From the NCBI GenBank assembly GCA_035293765.1, contig DATGMF010000037.1, positions 1 to 64,000 of the forward strand: a DNA stretch of 64,000 bases, given 5' to 3'. The notes beneath the pieces are model-generated. The model worked only from the letters and a program-made list of their open reading frames with translations, had not been told where the DNA came from and ran no database searches. This document shows, piece after piece, positions 52,485 to 61,558 of the stretch (positions are counted from its first letter, which is position 1; each line of letters begins with the position of its first letter). The position numbers and the translations under genes were made by a program. Source of the stretch: DASRHT01 sp035293765 (GTDB lineage Bacteria; Chloroflexota; Ktedonobacteria; Ktedonobacterales; Ktedonobacteraceae).

Positions 52485-52630
52485 GAGTGTATCTGATTCT
52501 CAGCATGAGTGCATGCTCGCACCTGCGACGCTCGCCGCGCGAACTCCGCTTTAATGGAGAACCTACTCAGGTGCAGCAAAAGAGCGAAGAAATGCAGCCT
52601 GACTGATAGTATGAGTGAGGGTGGGGCATA

Positions 52631-54736
52631 TCAGGCGAGAGGGAGGCTGAAGTAAAAGGTTGCGCCGCCGCCTTTTTCGCTTTCCACCCACATCTGGCCG
52701 CCGTGCCGCTGGATAATCTCACAGGCGATATGCAGGCCAATGCCCAATCCCAGGTAGGTTTTTGTTTCAGCATCATTGATCTGATAGAACCGCTCAAAAA
52801 TCTTCTGCTGATGCTTTTTGGCGATCCCGATGCCAAAATCCTGCACGCTCACCGTCGCCGTTTGCTGGTCCTTTACCATGCGCACCAGTATTTTATTTGC
52901 TTGTGGAGAGTATTTGATCGCATTATTGAGCAAGTTAATCAAGACCTGCCCGATGCGGTCCCGATCCCCAAGCACTTCGGCGCGAGCGACCTCTTCGAGC
53001 TGGATATGATGGGTCTGAGTGGTTCCCTGCGTGTTTTCCACAACTTCCTGTGTCAGCGCTTGCAGATCGAAACGTTCTTCTTGATAAACCAGCTTACCCG
53101 TCTGGATTTTGGAGAGATCTAACAGGTCATTGATAAGCTTGGTGAGCTTATTGATCTGGGCGTCCATGCGAGCCAGGTAATAGAGTCCCTTCTCTCCGGA
53201 CTCTCCCTCTGTACCCAGGAGTCGTTGCAGGAGGCCAAGAAAGCCCTTGAGGCTGGTAACAGGCGTTTTAAGCTCATGACTTGCCATGCTGATAAATTCA
53301 TCTTTACGTCTGTCCAGCTCTTTGCGTTCGCTGATATTCAGAACGAAGCCGATGCAAGTGTTGGTCTGCTCGATGCGGGTCACTGCAATCAGAACCGGGA
53401 TACGTCTACCGCTTTTATGCAGGTATTCTTTTTCATACGTTCCCGATGAGCCTCTCTCCTGCAATGCCTGGACTGCTTGAACGCTCAAATACTGAAATTC
53501 TGGAGGAGTGAGGGTATCGCGCTGTAGTGTGCCTGCCAGCATTTCTGCTCGGGTATAGCCGATCAGATCGAGAAAAGCGTCATTAGCATCCAGGAAGGTG
53601 CCATCAAAGTCCGAGAGGAACACGCCGATGAGGTTAGAATCGAAGAGGTGCTGGAACCTGGCTTCGACCTCTTTGCGCTCCATAATCTCGTTTTCAAGCG
53701 AGTTTGCCTGCTGTTGCAATGAGGCAATAGCGCGGAGTCGCTCATCGAGATTGGGGAGCAGCGTGTAATGCTCATCTGGAATAACCTGGGAGTGTTGATG
53801 GCAGATGTCATGAAACTGCTGCTTGTATATTTCGCCGGTAAAGTTATGCATGGAGTAGGCGCAAAGCAGCGAGAAGGAGGGGTGAGCGTTATACAGCTTG
53901 TTCCAGAGCATTTCCAGTTGGATGGCCGCGGTTGAATTGTCCCGCTCCCAAAATTGTGCAACCATCTCCCCAAAAATTCGTAGGCGCTTTTGACCCTGCG
54001 ATGCCTGTGCCATTACCTTGCCTATGATCTCAGAAAATCGCTCCGGTACCGGCAAGTCGTGTTCCATAAACTTTGAGAGTACCTCATCTGCATCCAGAGA
54101 GATGTATGCATCGCGCGCATAAGCGGCGGCCAGGTCCAGCCCATTGGCTTTCAACCGCTCCTCAAGCTCCTCGCGATGAGCTTTCGTCGCGATAACGATG
54201 CAGGACTCACCTGAGCCAAGCCCCGCCCAGATAAAGTTGCTCACAACATTCAGGAGGAAGTCGTCCGTCTCGTAAAACTGGACGAAATGTACAAAGTCAT
54301 CTTTTCTATTCCCATAGAGTGGCAGCGTTAGCCTGTGTTCGCCAATGCTGCGAAAGCTAGCGATCAGGGTGCCCGTGCCCGGCGCGTGCAGGAAATTCGT
54401 TATGCTGCCCTCAAAATGGTGCCATGAGCCATCTTGATGGCGCAGGCGACATGCCGCGCTCAGGCTATCGCCGGGTGTTTGTGCGATTTTGCTTAATATC
54501 AGCCGTATCGTTTCGACATCATGAGGGTGGGCCAGACTTTCTATCTGAGCGCCTACAAGCGTGTCGGGGGTATGCCCCAAAATTGGGGAGATGGAAGAGC
54601 TAACAGAAGCGATCATTCCCCGTACGTCGAGCAATGCAAAAATCTCTGAGCACTTCTCGACGGGGGCAATATGCTGCTGCTTGAGTATTTCACCTGGCTG
54701 GGGACTGTTGTGCATCTTGTTTGGTATCATAGTCAT
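52631..54736 (-). CDS. MEDS-PAS sensor histidine kinase
   Basis: A 701-residue hybrid-free sensor kinase, cytosolic. Residues ~25-135 are a PAS domain (IFALLDVRGMIASVSSSISP). Residues ~145-330 are a MEDS domain (HFVQFYETDDFLLNVVSNFI, then GESCIVIATKAHREELEERL), known from DcmR-type sensors. A second PAS/PAC (RFQHLFDSNLIGVFLSD, YEKEYLHKSGRRIPVLIAV) leads to the HisKA motif FISMASHELKTPVTSLKG with the phospho-accepting His, and to the HATPase N box LINLLNNAIKYS, G1 VQDFGIGI and G2 GLGIGLHIACEI. No response regulator gene is adjacent, so it is an orphan kinase. The signal is unknown; MEDS is thought to bind small organic ligands. Confidence 0.9.
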   Translation of the reverse strand: MTMIPNKMHNSPQPGEILKQQHIAPVEKCSEIFALLDVRGMIASVSSSISPILGHTPDTLVGAQIESLAHPHDVETIRLILSKIAQTPGDSLSAACRLRHQDGSWHHFEGSITNFLHAPGTGTLIASFRSIGEHRLTLPLYGNRKDDFVHFVQFYETDDFLLNVVSNFIWAGLGSGESCIVIATKAHREELEERLKANGLDLAAAYARDAYISLDADEVLSKFMEHDLPVPERFSEIIGKVMAQASQGQKRLRIFGEMVAQFWERDNSTAAIQLEMLWNKLYNAHPSFSLLCAYSMHNFTGEIYKQQFHDICHQHSQVIPDEHYTLLPNLDERLRAIASLQQQANSLENEIMERKEVEARFQHLFDSNLIGVFLSDFDGTFLDANDAFLDLIGYTRAEMLAGTLQRDTLTPPEFQYLSVQAVQALQERGSSGTYEKEYLHKSGRRIPVLIAVTRIEQTNTCIGFVLNISERKELDRRKDEFISMASHELKTPVTSLKGFLGLLQRLLGTEGESGEKGLYYLARMDAQINKLTKLINDLLDLSKIQTGKLVYQEERFDLQALTQEVVENTQGTTQTHHIQLEEVARAEVLGDRDRIGQVLINLLNNAIKYSPQANKILVRMVKDQQTATVSVQDFGIGIAKKHQQKIFERFYQINDAETKTYLGLGIGLHIACEIIQRHGGQMWVESEKGGGATFYFSLPLA

Positions 54737-55192
54737 GTGAACCGGCCTCTAGTTCCCCTGATAATATGCGCCTGTTGCAATACTGTAGCATAGCAATTTC
54801 ACTTAGGCAAGGTCATCCATAAAGGTCAATATACAGCCACGTCCTGTACTCCTTTTTTTTACAGGGAGGTTTCCATCTAGTAAATATTTATCATGCTCGA
54901 TAATTTCTGGTTGAGAAATGTTAACCTCATAGTAGTACTTAATAAGTACCAGATAAAGATATAGGCAAGCAGCGCAATAGGCTCGTGGTAGTATTTGTAG
55001 CAGAGTACACACAGCTTACGCAGTGGCCGGTTTCATTTTATAGGTAGCGAGACGGAAATGCGGCTACTGATTGACGGCATACGCTTATCGGGAGCTGTAC
55101 CATCCTGATTGCCTGATGAGCGTATGTCCTTGAGATAGGATGCCTGCTGGATAAGTAGCGGCATACCAAACATTGAAGAGGTTGAGAAAAAG
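54737..55192. other. Divergent intergenic region
   Basis: About 455 bases between the histidine kinase (minus) and the secreted protein (plus). Short frames at 54803-55012 and 55033-55398 have no family signal or ribosome site. The 54830-54980 stretch is AT-rich and may be promoter DNA. Nothing else is seen. Confidence 0.4.
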
Positions 55193-56617
55193 ATGCTTAC
55201 AACAAAACCGCGTGACCCATCAAAAATGCAAAAGAAGCTTTTGCAAGCACGTCGCAAGCGCCGTTTCTCGCCATTGATGCTGATTGGCATCTCCGTGACA
55301 GCTATAATCGCGCTTATCGGCGTAGGTATATTTGTTGTCCGTCCGCTGGTAGGCTCGCATGCGGCAGCCACGGTGAACATGGATTGTACCCTGATCATGC
55401 CGTCCGATCCTTTAAGCGCGCAGGAGCTGGCGACCCCGTATCAGCTCACCGCCACCGATCCGGCTAATGGGCCGTGCAATGAAGCCAATGCCAATCAATC
55501 GGCCTTCGTCCAGGCGGTGATTCTGGACCCGGCCACCGGTAAGATGTCGGCCTATGAGCCATTGGTGATCGATCAGGGGACGCAGCCTGCGGTACAGCCT
55601 GTTGTGCCTCAGCTCCCGGCCCATGCCGTCGTTGGCCTCTGGTTTGGCGATAATGGCAATTCCCTGACCCTCTCGCGTCACAACGCCCAGGCAGCTGCCC
55701 AGGGTGATGCTGCGGCACAGGCGCAGACGGCGGCGGGCGCTCAAAGGGTGCATGTAACCCTTCGTGGCGGCAGGCTCGGCGCAAACTGCGTCAATGGCAC
55801 TGCGGGCTCCGTTTTTGGGCAGTTCTCTTATTGTAATGCCGTCGCCTTCTTCCGCGCAGCGAACCGCTTGATCGCAGCCGGGAAAATCACTATTCCGGCG
55901 CTGGGCACTGCAAAAGATGGCGGCGTCTGCCCCACCACGCGCGATTTTAGCATCGTCGATATGGATCAAAGCGACAATGTGCAGACGCAGTACCTGGCAA
56001 CGGCCAGCGGCCAAACGGCTCAGCTTTCAGCAGCCAATCAGGCCAAATTGGCGAACGCCACAGTCATCGGGAATCCGAGCGATAATGCTCTGGTGACCCG
56101 ACTCGTTGATCCGGCTCTGGGTTGCCAGCCATTCCAGATCCCCGATCTTGTCAATCCTGGGACGATGGTTTCCACGCTAGCCACCGACGAGTTGCAGGCG
56201 GCAGCCGATCAGCAGGCTCCCATCGCACTCGTACCCGCGGGCGATCCTATGGTGCTCAATAATGGCAATGAGAGTCTTGCCAAGACCAATGCGTACCGCG
56301 CGGGCGTTGATCAGCCACGAGCGGCGAACCTCAATGACGCCAGCACGACGACCTATTGCGAGAATCTGGTGAAGGTGGGTCTGCCACGTATCAGTGGCGA
56401 ACAGACCATTTTCCAGAACTTCCCGTCGCCCGATGGCGGTACAGTGACCAGCAATCTCTTTACCTTCCTGGCAAATCGCTTGAACGCGACGTTTAGCGCC
56501 GGTGGTTTGAATTGCGTGAGCTTGCTGAAGATTCAGAATCCTGTGACGCTTACCACTGATGCCAATGGTGTGGTGACCGCTGCGACCATTGCTATCAACC
56601 CTGCACCTGCTGCGTAA
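55193..56617 (+). CDS. Secreted / membrane-anchored protein of unknown function
   Basis: A 474-residue protein with a basic N-terminus (KLLQARRKRRFS), one hydrophobic segment (LMLIGISVTAIIALIGVGIF) and a long extracytoplasmic part. That part is Ala/Asn/Thr-rich and has eight or so cysteines in short contexts (MDCTLI, NGPCNEA, GANCVNG, YCNAVAFF, GVCPTT, LGCQPF, YCENLV, LNCVSLL). It looks like an exported multi-disulfide protein. No family is recognised. It is convergent with the peptide exporter operon and separated from it by a hairpin. A structural or surface role is a guess only. Confidence 0.65.
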   Translation: MLTTKPRDPSKMQKKLLQARRKRRFSPLMLIGISVTAIIALIGVGIFVVRPLVGSHAAATVNMDCTLIMPSDPLSAQELATPYQLTATDPANGPCNEANANQSAFVQAVILDPATGKMSAYEPLVIDQGTQPAVQPVVPQLPAHAVVGLWFGDNGNSLTLSRHNAQAAAQGDAAAQAQTAAGAQRVHVTLRGGRLGANCVNGTAGSVFGQFSYCNAVAFFRAANRLIAAGKITIPALGTAKDGGVCPTTRDFSIVDMDQSDNVQTQYLATASGQTAQLSAANQAKLANATVIGNPSDNALVTRLVDPALGCQPFQIPDLVNPGTMVSTLATDELQAAADQQAPIALVPAGDPMVLNNGNESLAKTNAYRAGVDQPRAANLNDASTTTYCENLVKVGLPRISGEQTIFQNFPSPDGGTVTSNLFTFLANRLNATFSAGGLNCVSLLKIQNPVTLTTDANGVVTAATIAINPAPAA

Positions 56618-56648
56618 TCTGGCGCGGCAATAAAGCAGGAGCAGGTCA

Positions 56649-56674
56649 GAAGGTCCGCCGTCGAGCGGGCCTTC
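56649..56674. terminator. Bidirectional terminator hairpin
   Basis: GAAGGTCCGC and GCGGGCCTTC pair over 10 bases with one T-G wobble and a 6-base loop, between the convergent genes ending at 56617 and 56683. A short CACTTTATG follows on the plus strand. Confidence 0.6.
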
Positions 56675-56682
56675 ACTTTATG

Positions 56683-59058
56683 TTAATCAGGCTGCAACTG
56701 TGTTTGCAGTAACCGCGTGTAGAAGCCATTGCATCTCCATAATTGTTCGTGCGTTCCTTGCTCCACAATTCGCCCCTGCTCCAGCACCAGGATCAGGTCT
56801 GCGTTACGAATGGTGCTGAGCCGGTGAGCGATGATCACCTGAGTGCAGGGGAGCCGTTTAAAATTCTGCTCGACGATGCGCTCGGTAACGACATCCAGCG
56901 CGCTGGTTGCCTCATCCAGCAGGAGTAACGCGGGATAGTGGGCGATTGCGCGTGCCAGCGCCAATCGCTGGCGCTGTCCGCCGGAGAAGGCGCTTCCGCC
57001 TTCGGAGACCAGCGTATCGTAGCCCATCGGCATCTTCTCAATATCCTCGTCAATAGCGGCTATGCGAGCAGCTTCGACGATCTGCGTCATATCCATTTCG
57101 GGGTTATTCAGGGCGATATTTTCTTTGACCGAGCCACTAAAAATAAAGGATTCCTGAAGCACGACGCCGAACTGGCTGCGCACCTGCTGGTAATGGAGCC
57201 TCTCTAGAGGGACGCCATCAAAGAGAATGGTCCCCTGTGTAGGCGTAATCAGGCCAACCAGCAGCTTTCCCAGTGTGCTCTTGCCAGAGCCTGTTCTGCC
57301 GACAAGGGCCACTTTCTGACCGGGGTAAATGGTCATATTGATGTCCTGCAAAATCATAGGGGCATGCTGGTCGTATTGAAAGCTCACATGTTGCAGCTCG
57401 ATCTGGCCCCGTAAGCGGTGGGGAGGCTGTACCTGAGCAGGATCTTGTTCGGGCTGCGTCCCGATAACATCGGCGACGCGAGCAAAATGCGCCCGCACGA
57501 TCTGCAAATCCTGGGTACTGGTGGCGAGAGAAGCAAGCGGCCCTAGCAACTGGATTGCCAGCGTATTGAGCGCCAGCATCGCGCCAATGGTCAGGCTTCC
57601 ATTGATGACCAGCGTCGCGCCGATCCAGAGTAGGAGCAACGGCGCTAAGAGATTGGCAATGCCCGCTAGCGTATTAACCACTAAAGAGAGATAGTTTAGA
57701 CGCAGCGCAATGTTCATCTCATCGAAAAAGAAATTCTCCCAACGTGTGAATGCCCGCTGCTCGCTTCCCGCAGCCTTCAAGGTAGCGATACCGGATAAAA
57801 TTTCATTCATATAGCCTTGAGTTTTGCCCTGTGCCTCTAAATCGCGCTGCGTCAACCGCCGAATAGCCGGGGAGGTGAGGAGAAGCAACGCGACCTGAAT
57901 GATGCCGATCCCCAATGTCATTGCCGCGATGAATTGTGATAGGGAGAACAGGATGATGAAATAGACAATAACCGTGCCGCCATCCAGGAAGGTGGAGAGA
58001 AGCTGATTGGTCAGCAGGTCGCGAATCGCCAGGTTGCTATTCACGCGTGCCAGCAGGTCGCCGTTCAAGCGTAACTGAAAGAAGCGGTAGGGCAGGCTGA
58101 GCAGGTGCTCAAAGAAGTTGAGCATCATGTCTCTGTCAATTCTGGCTTGTAAATAGAGCAATAGAGATGAACGTAAGAATGATGCCACTCCTTGAGTAAG
58201 GATCAAAAGCAGCATACCAGAGCCCAGCAGCAGTAGCATATCAGGATTTTTTGCTGGCAGGATGCGGTCAATAACCACCGCGGTAAGTAAAGGCGCGGCC
58301 AGCCCCAGAGCTTGCAGGAACAGCGATGTGGCGATAATCTGAACAATGATCGCTCGCATTTGCAGCAGCGAGCGGACGTAAGACCAGGGCGTGAGCAGCT
58401 TTTGCGGCGCTTTCTGGCTAAACTGTGTCCCGGGTTCTAGCATGAGCGCCACGCCAGTGAAGCCTTCATCGAACTCTTCACCGGTCAGCGTTCTGCGCCC
58501 GCTGGCCGGGTCTACCACATCTATTCTGTTGGGCGACCAGCGTTCCACAATTAAGAAGTGATTGAATTCCCAATGCACGATAGCCGGGAGCGCAACGTAA
58601 CGAAAGCTGTTCAGGTCTACCGAGACGGCTCGCACCCGCAGTCCATACAGGCGCGCAGATTTCACAATATCCAGCGCCGTAAGCCCATCCCTGCCGACCC
58701 CGCAGTGTTCCTGCACTTCTGAAATGCTGGTGGCGTAGCCGTAGTAGTTTAAGACCATTGCCAGGCAGGCGGCGCCACACTCAACGTCGGTCACCTGCAT
58801 CATCTCGGGGACGCGTCGTTTTCTCTGCTGTGGCTGCTTTTTGGCCCGGGAGGAGGTGGCAGGACGAGTCATCACAGGCTGCAACTCTTGCGTCTCCGCC
58901 TCGATAATCCTCAAAAGTTCGTCCGGGTATCTGGAGCTTTGACGCTCCCAACGGTGACGACCCGTTGACTGGGTGTAAGGGATGCCGAGGACCTGCTCAT
59001 AAGGAAGGACTCTGACGAGACGCGATGAGGATAGCGGCTCCTGTTGTGTCGGTTCCAT
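56683..59058 (-). CDS. C39-peptidase ABC transporter (bacteriocin-type processing exporter)
   Basis: A 791-residue PCAT. An unusual ~85-residue N-terminal extension (with LPYEQVLGIPYT) precedes the C39 peptidase: MQVTDVECGAACLAMVL with catalytic Cys94, histidine in HWEFNHFLIVE and aspartate in VVDPASG. Six membrane helices follow (residues ~230-500). The ATPase shows Walker A LVGRTGSGKSTLGK, signature FSGGQRQRLALARA, Walker B LLLLDEATSALD and the H-loop IIAHRLST. It would cut a double-glycine leader and export the core peptide. It is 27 bases downstream of the adaptor gene, which is itself downstream of a matching His-rich GG peptide gene. NHLM-type systems are the nearest family. Confidence 0.92.
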   Translation of the reverse strand: MEPTQQEPLSSSRLVRVLPYEQVLGIPYTQSTGRHRWERQSSRYPDELLRIIEAETQELQPVMTRPATSSRAKKQPQQRKRRVPEMMQVTDVECGAACLAMVLNYYGYATSISEVQEHCGVGRDGLTALDIVKSARLYGLRVRAVSVDLNSFRYVALPAIVHWEFNHFLIVERWSPNRIDVVDPASGRRTLTGEEFDEGFTGVALMLEPGTQFSQKAPQKLLTPWSYVRSLLQMRAIIVQIIATSLFLQALGLAAPLLTAVVIDRILPAKNPDMLLLLGSGMLLLILTQGVASFLRSSLLLYLQARIDRDMMLNFFEHLLSLPYRFFQLRLNGDLLARVNSNLAIRDLLTNQLLSTFLDGGTVIVYFIILFSLSQFIAAMTLGIGIIQVALLLLTSPAIRRLTQRDLEAQGKTQGYMNEILSGIATLKAAGSEQRAFTRWENFFFDEMNIALRLNYLSLVVNTLAGIANLLAPLLLLWIGATLVINGSLTIGAMLALNTLAIQLLGPLASLATSTQDLQIVRAHFARVADVIGTQPEQDPAQVQPPHRLRGQIELQHVSFQYDQHAPMILQDINMTIYPGQKVALVGRTGSGKSTLGKLLVGLITPTQGTILFDGVPLERLHYQQVRSQFGVVLQESFIFSGSVKENIALNNPEMDMTQIVEAARIAAIDEDIEKMPMGYDTLVSEGGSAFSGGQRQRLALARAIAHYPALLLLDEATSALDVVTERIVEQNFKRLPCTQVIIAHRLSTIRNADLILVLEQGRIVEQGTHEQLWRCNGFYTRLLQTQLQPD

Positions 59059-59085
59059 AAATACTCTTTCCTCGTTTTTAGTATG

Positions 59086-59700
59086 TTAAGCAGATGGGGA
59101 CGTTTGAAAAATATCATTGAAGAGCTTCTGAAAATTGTTGAAGCCTGGTAAAAGAGAGAAAACGTTGGCTGAACCGGTCTGCACCTGAGCCTGGCATACA
59201 CTTCCTGGAGGGACCTGAATTTGAGCAGCGGGCGCTACAGGAACGGTCGCCACAATATATGGCCCTGCTACCGCCTCGGGTTGTGGTATTTGGGTGTGGA
59301 ATTGGGCGTTAATGACTGCCGGGCTCATTGCCCCTGCTTCAACATGGTCAATTGCGCCAGTAAATGTGATGTTCTTGGAAGCGATCATGATGCGCACCGC
59401 TTGCCCGGCTTTCAGATTCGCCTGCTGGTCCGCTGGCAGAAGGAGTAATACGGCAGTTGTCCGCTGACCTTTTCCCTGCTTCCCTGCTTGCTGGAGCACT
59501 ATCCCCTGGCCTTGAACGACGAGAGGCACTTGCAGCGACCAGACGAGGATACCACCGCCAATCAATGTCAGCAATAAGAGCCAGAGGAAGCCAAAGACAG
59601 GGGGAGAAACCAATCGTAGCATAACCTGCCGTTCCTGTCTTTGTACGTACTTTGCGATGGCACGCTGGCGAAAGATAGAACGGTTTGGAGCTGTCATCAC
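59086..59700 (-). CDS. HlyD-like membrane-fusion adaptor of the peptide exporter
   Basis: A 204-residue membrane protein of NHLM secretion-protein type. The N-terminal part (FRQRAIAKYVQRQER) is cytosolic, one membrane segment follows (VFGFLWLLLLTLIGGGILVW), and then a biotinyl-lipoyl-like beta domain (VQGQGIVLQ; LKAGQAVRIMI; ITFTGAIDHVEAGAM). The long coiled-coil hairpin of classical HlyD is absent, as in other monoderm-type adaptors. It would couple the C39 ABC transporter to the cell surface. It lies between the peptide gene and the transporter on one strand. Confidence 0.82.
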   Translation of the reverse strand: MMTAPNRSIFRQRAIAKYVQRQERQVMLRLVSPPVFGFLWLLLLTLIGGGILVWSLQVPLVVQGQGIVLQQAGKQGKGQRTTAVLLLLPADQQANLKAGQAVRIMIASKNITFTGAIDHVEAGAMSPAVINAQFHTQIPQPEAVAGPYIVATVPVAPAAQIQVPPGSVCQAQVQTGSANVFSLLPGFNNFQKLFNDIFQTSPSA

Positions 59701-59745
59701 CTCACCTCACTCTCATGGGTAACAATAGCTTGCGCTCTGCACATG

Positions 59746-59811
59746 CCGTTGCCGCCCCTGCAACTGGGATCATCTGGTGAGTGAATAATCCAGTTACAGC
59801 GGCGGCAACGG
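59746..59811. promoter_or_regulatory. Intercistronic long hairpin between peptide gene and adaptor gene
   Basis: Arms 59746-59767 (starting CCGTTGCCGCC) and 59790-59811 (ending GGCGGCAACGG) pair at 20 of 22 positions across a 22-base loop. No U-tract follows, so partial termination, attenuation or mRNA protection of the upstream peptide message is more likely than a full stop. Such an element would let the peptide be made in excess over its exporter. Confidence 0.55.
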
Positions 59812-59873
59812 TATTACCAAGTAGCTTACTAAAGCTAATAACGCGGGCAAGCAAGCGCTGTTAGCCGTTTAGC

Positions 59874-60119
59874 TTACCAGTGCTGATGAATGACCTGCGT
59901 ACCGGTCGTAGTAGTTGTGGTGGTAGTCGGTGTCGTCGTGGGCATCATCTTCTGTGGCGGCGTCATCATATGATGCTTGTGCTGTTTATGATGGTGCTTG
60001 TGGTGTTTGTGATGATGGTTATGGGCGTGGCCGCCCGCGACTTGCGAGAGCTCATCTTCATTCAGTTCCTGGAGGACGACGTCTTGCTCAGTGGCTGCTT
60101 TTTTAAAGATAGAAAACAT
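59874..60119 (-). CDS. Histidine-rich peptide precursor with double-glycine leader
   Basis: An 81-residue peptide. Residues 1-30 are a leader ending ELNEDELSQVAGG, the classic acidic/hydrophobic double-glycine cleavage signal for C39 peptidases. The predicted 51-residue core begins HAHNHHHKHHKHHHKQHKHH, with 13 histidines and 4 lysines in 20 positions. A Met/Pro part (MMTPPQKMM), a threonine-rich run and the end IHQHW follow. AAGGAGATACC gives an excellent ribosome site. Lacking Cys and having few Ser, it offers no lanthipeptide-type ring substrates. Binding of Cu, Zn or Ni by the mature peptide is inferred from composition. It heads the operon with the adaptor and the exporter. No modification enzyme is seen nearby. 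Confidence 0.85.
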   Translation of the reverse strand: MFSIFKKAATEQDVVLQELNEDELSQVAGGHAHNHHHKHHKHHHKQHKHHMMTPPQKMMPTTTPTTTTTTTTGTQVIHQHW

Positions 60120-60465
60120 GGTATCTCCTTTTCGTACTAAAAACTGTGGCGGTAACTATCGCGCTGCGATAGCCGCATTCCCGTATCGTAAGCGGCGAGA
60201 CTTTGGCCTGGCAGTATTTCACGCAAATGAAACCCCCTGAGCCCGCTTGATGCTGTAGCAGCTGTTTAACAATGCCCCTTCTGTTGACGATGCATGCCAT
60301 TGCGGCTAGCTACCTATGCTGCCTGTCTGCATGCTATTCGTGAGCCGGGCAGATTAAATCTCACCAGCTACCTGCTGACTGAGAAAGAGTACACATCTGT
60401 TTTCACGACCTTTTACAGGGAGATTTTCAGTATGGGACTTTTGCCTACAGTAAAGCTACCAACGC
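60120..60465. other. Leader/promoter region of the His-rich peptide operon
   Basis: About 345 bases between the peptide gene and the tail of the membrane-protein gene (both minus strand). A perfect CTATCGC-GCT-GCGATAG hairpin lies at 60156-60172, just upstream of the ribosome site, and may affect translation. No gene is supported; a plus-strand frame at 60294-60533 is a shadow. No promoter boxes could be fixed. Confidence 0.4.
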
Positions 60466-61554
60466 TTACTGCTTCCGTTGCGTTCGCTGGAAGTGCCCAA
60501 TGGCGAGAATCAGCGGATCGAGGTCGGTCTTAGTGCGATACATCGGCAATGCTTGTTGGGGCGTAGTGGCCGCCTGATGCAGAGTTTCCGCATATGCTGT
60601 AATAGCTCGTTTCAATTGTTGCAACTCGTATTCCACTTGATGGGTGTGTTGCAGGCGCACCCAGAGCGAGTTGATCACACCAATCAGCGGCCAGAGGACT
60701 TTCGCTTCTGGGGGGTAAGGGATCTTTGCCACGATTTGCCCATTGACCGCTTCAATATGTGCCTTTACCAGTTGCTGGATGCTCTCTTCCAACTGCATCC
60801 TCGCTTGTTCAGAATACGCTCGTTCTTCCGCAATCGTATGTTCGAGCGATGCGACCATCTCAGCCCGGTCGGCGCGGGTGATTGCGCGTGTGGAGCTGCG
60901 TACCCAGAGGTAGGCAACGCCCGCTATGATGATCTGTAGCCCAACCGGACGCACAAGCACGGGAATAAATTGCGTGACGAGATCATGGGTCAGAACCTGC
61001 GTATGTTGTTGATACATAAGATCAAAGTAGATGAAGAGCGAGTTGCTAAATGCCAGGGCGAAAATGGTTTGTGGTCGCAGCAAAGAGACCGCTAACAGGT
61101 CCACGATAAGGTAGAGGTCATAGAGTTGGATGCTGGTCTCATCAAAAGGCAGTGTGGTCACAATGACGGCGGTCAATACAAGTTCAGAAGCAATTACCAG
61201 AATCAGACCTGCCATGAGCGGTTTTCGCATGCGATTCAGCACAAGGGTAAAAACAGTAATGGCTATAATCAGGCCATCCAGATAGATTACCAGACGATTA
61301 GGGAGGAATGCGCAGGCGGGGAAGAAAATAATCAGTACGATCAGGAAGAAAAAAGCCACGGTGCTGAAAAGACGGACGCGACGAGCAATTTCACGCTTGA
61401 CGAAACTGGCGTTCGCCGGAGGCTCGGGGATTGCCGTCAAGCGATACCACCAGCCAAGAAGGCGGTCTTGCCAGTCAGGTTCTGGCGTGAGCACTTCACC
61501 GGGCGACCATGCCTGTTTGGTTGTGGGGGGCTCAGGAAATAGAGTGCGGCTCAT
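60466..61554 (-). CDS. Membrane coiled-coil protein (second copy of two-gene module)
   Basis: A 362-residue paralogue of 14484-15878, starting at ATG 61554 (GGAGG upstream). It has the same order: a short cytosolic N-terminus (LLGWWYRLTAIPEPPAN), about six hydrophobic segments, YLWVRSSTRAITRADRAEM, a linker with a HAMP-like segment and a coiled coil (LQQLKRAITAYAETLHQ). The C-terminal tail is shorter and lacks the FSPKL repeats. The function is unknown. It starts 4 bases after the stop of its small partner gene, so coupling is certain to be tight. The module lies just upstream of the peptide exporter operon on the same strand. Confidence 0.75.
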   Translation of the reverse strand: MSRTLFPEPPTTKQAWSPGEVLTPEPDWQDRLLGWWYRLTAIPEPPANASFVKREIARRVRLFSTVAFFFLIVLIIFFPACAFLPNRLVIYLDGLIIAITVFTLVLNRMRKPLMAGLILVIASELVLTAVIVTTLPFDETSIQLYDLYLIVDLLAVSLLRPQTIFALAFSNSLFIYFDLMYQQHTQVLTHDLVTQFIPVLVRPVGLQIIIAGVAYLWVRSSTRAITRADRAEMVASLEHTIAEERAYSEQARMQLEESIQQLVKAHIEAVNGQIVAKIPYPPEAKVLWPLIGVINSLWVRLQHTHQVEYELQQLKRAITAYAETLHQAATTPQQALPMYRTKTDLDPLILAIGHFQRTQRKQ

Positions 61555-61558
61555 ATCT

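Noticed and set aside
56743..57207. Plus-strand frames inside the ABC transporter gene
   Set aside because: Antisense shadows of a well-conserved ATPase domain.
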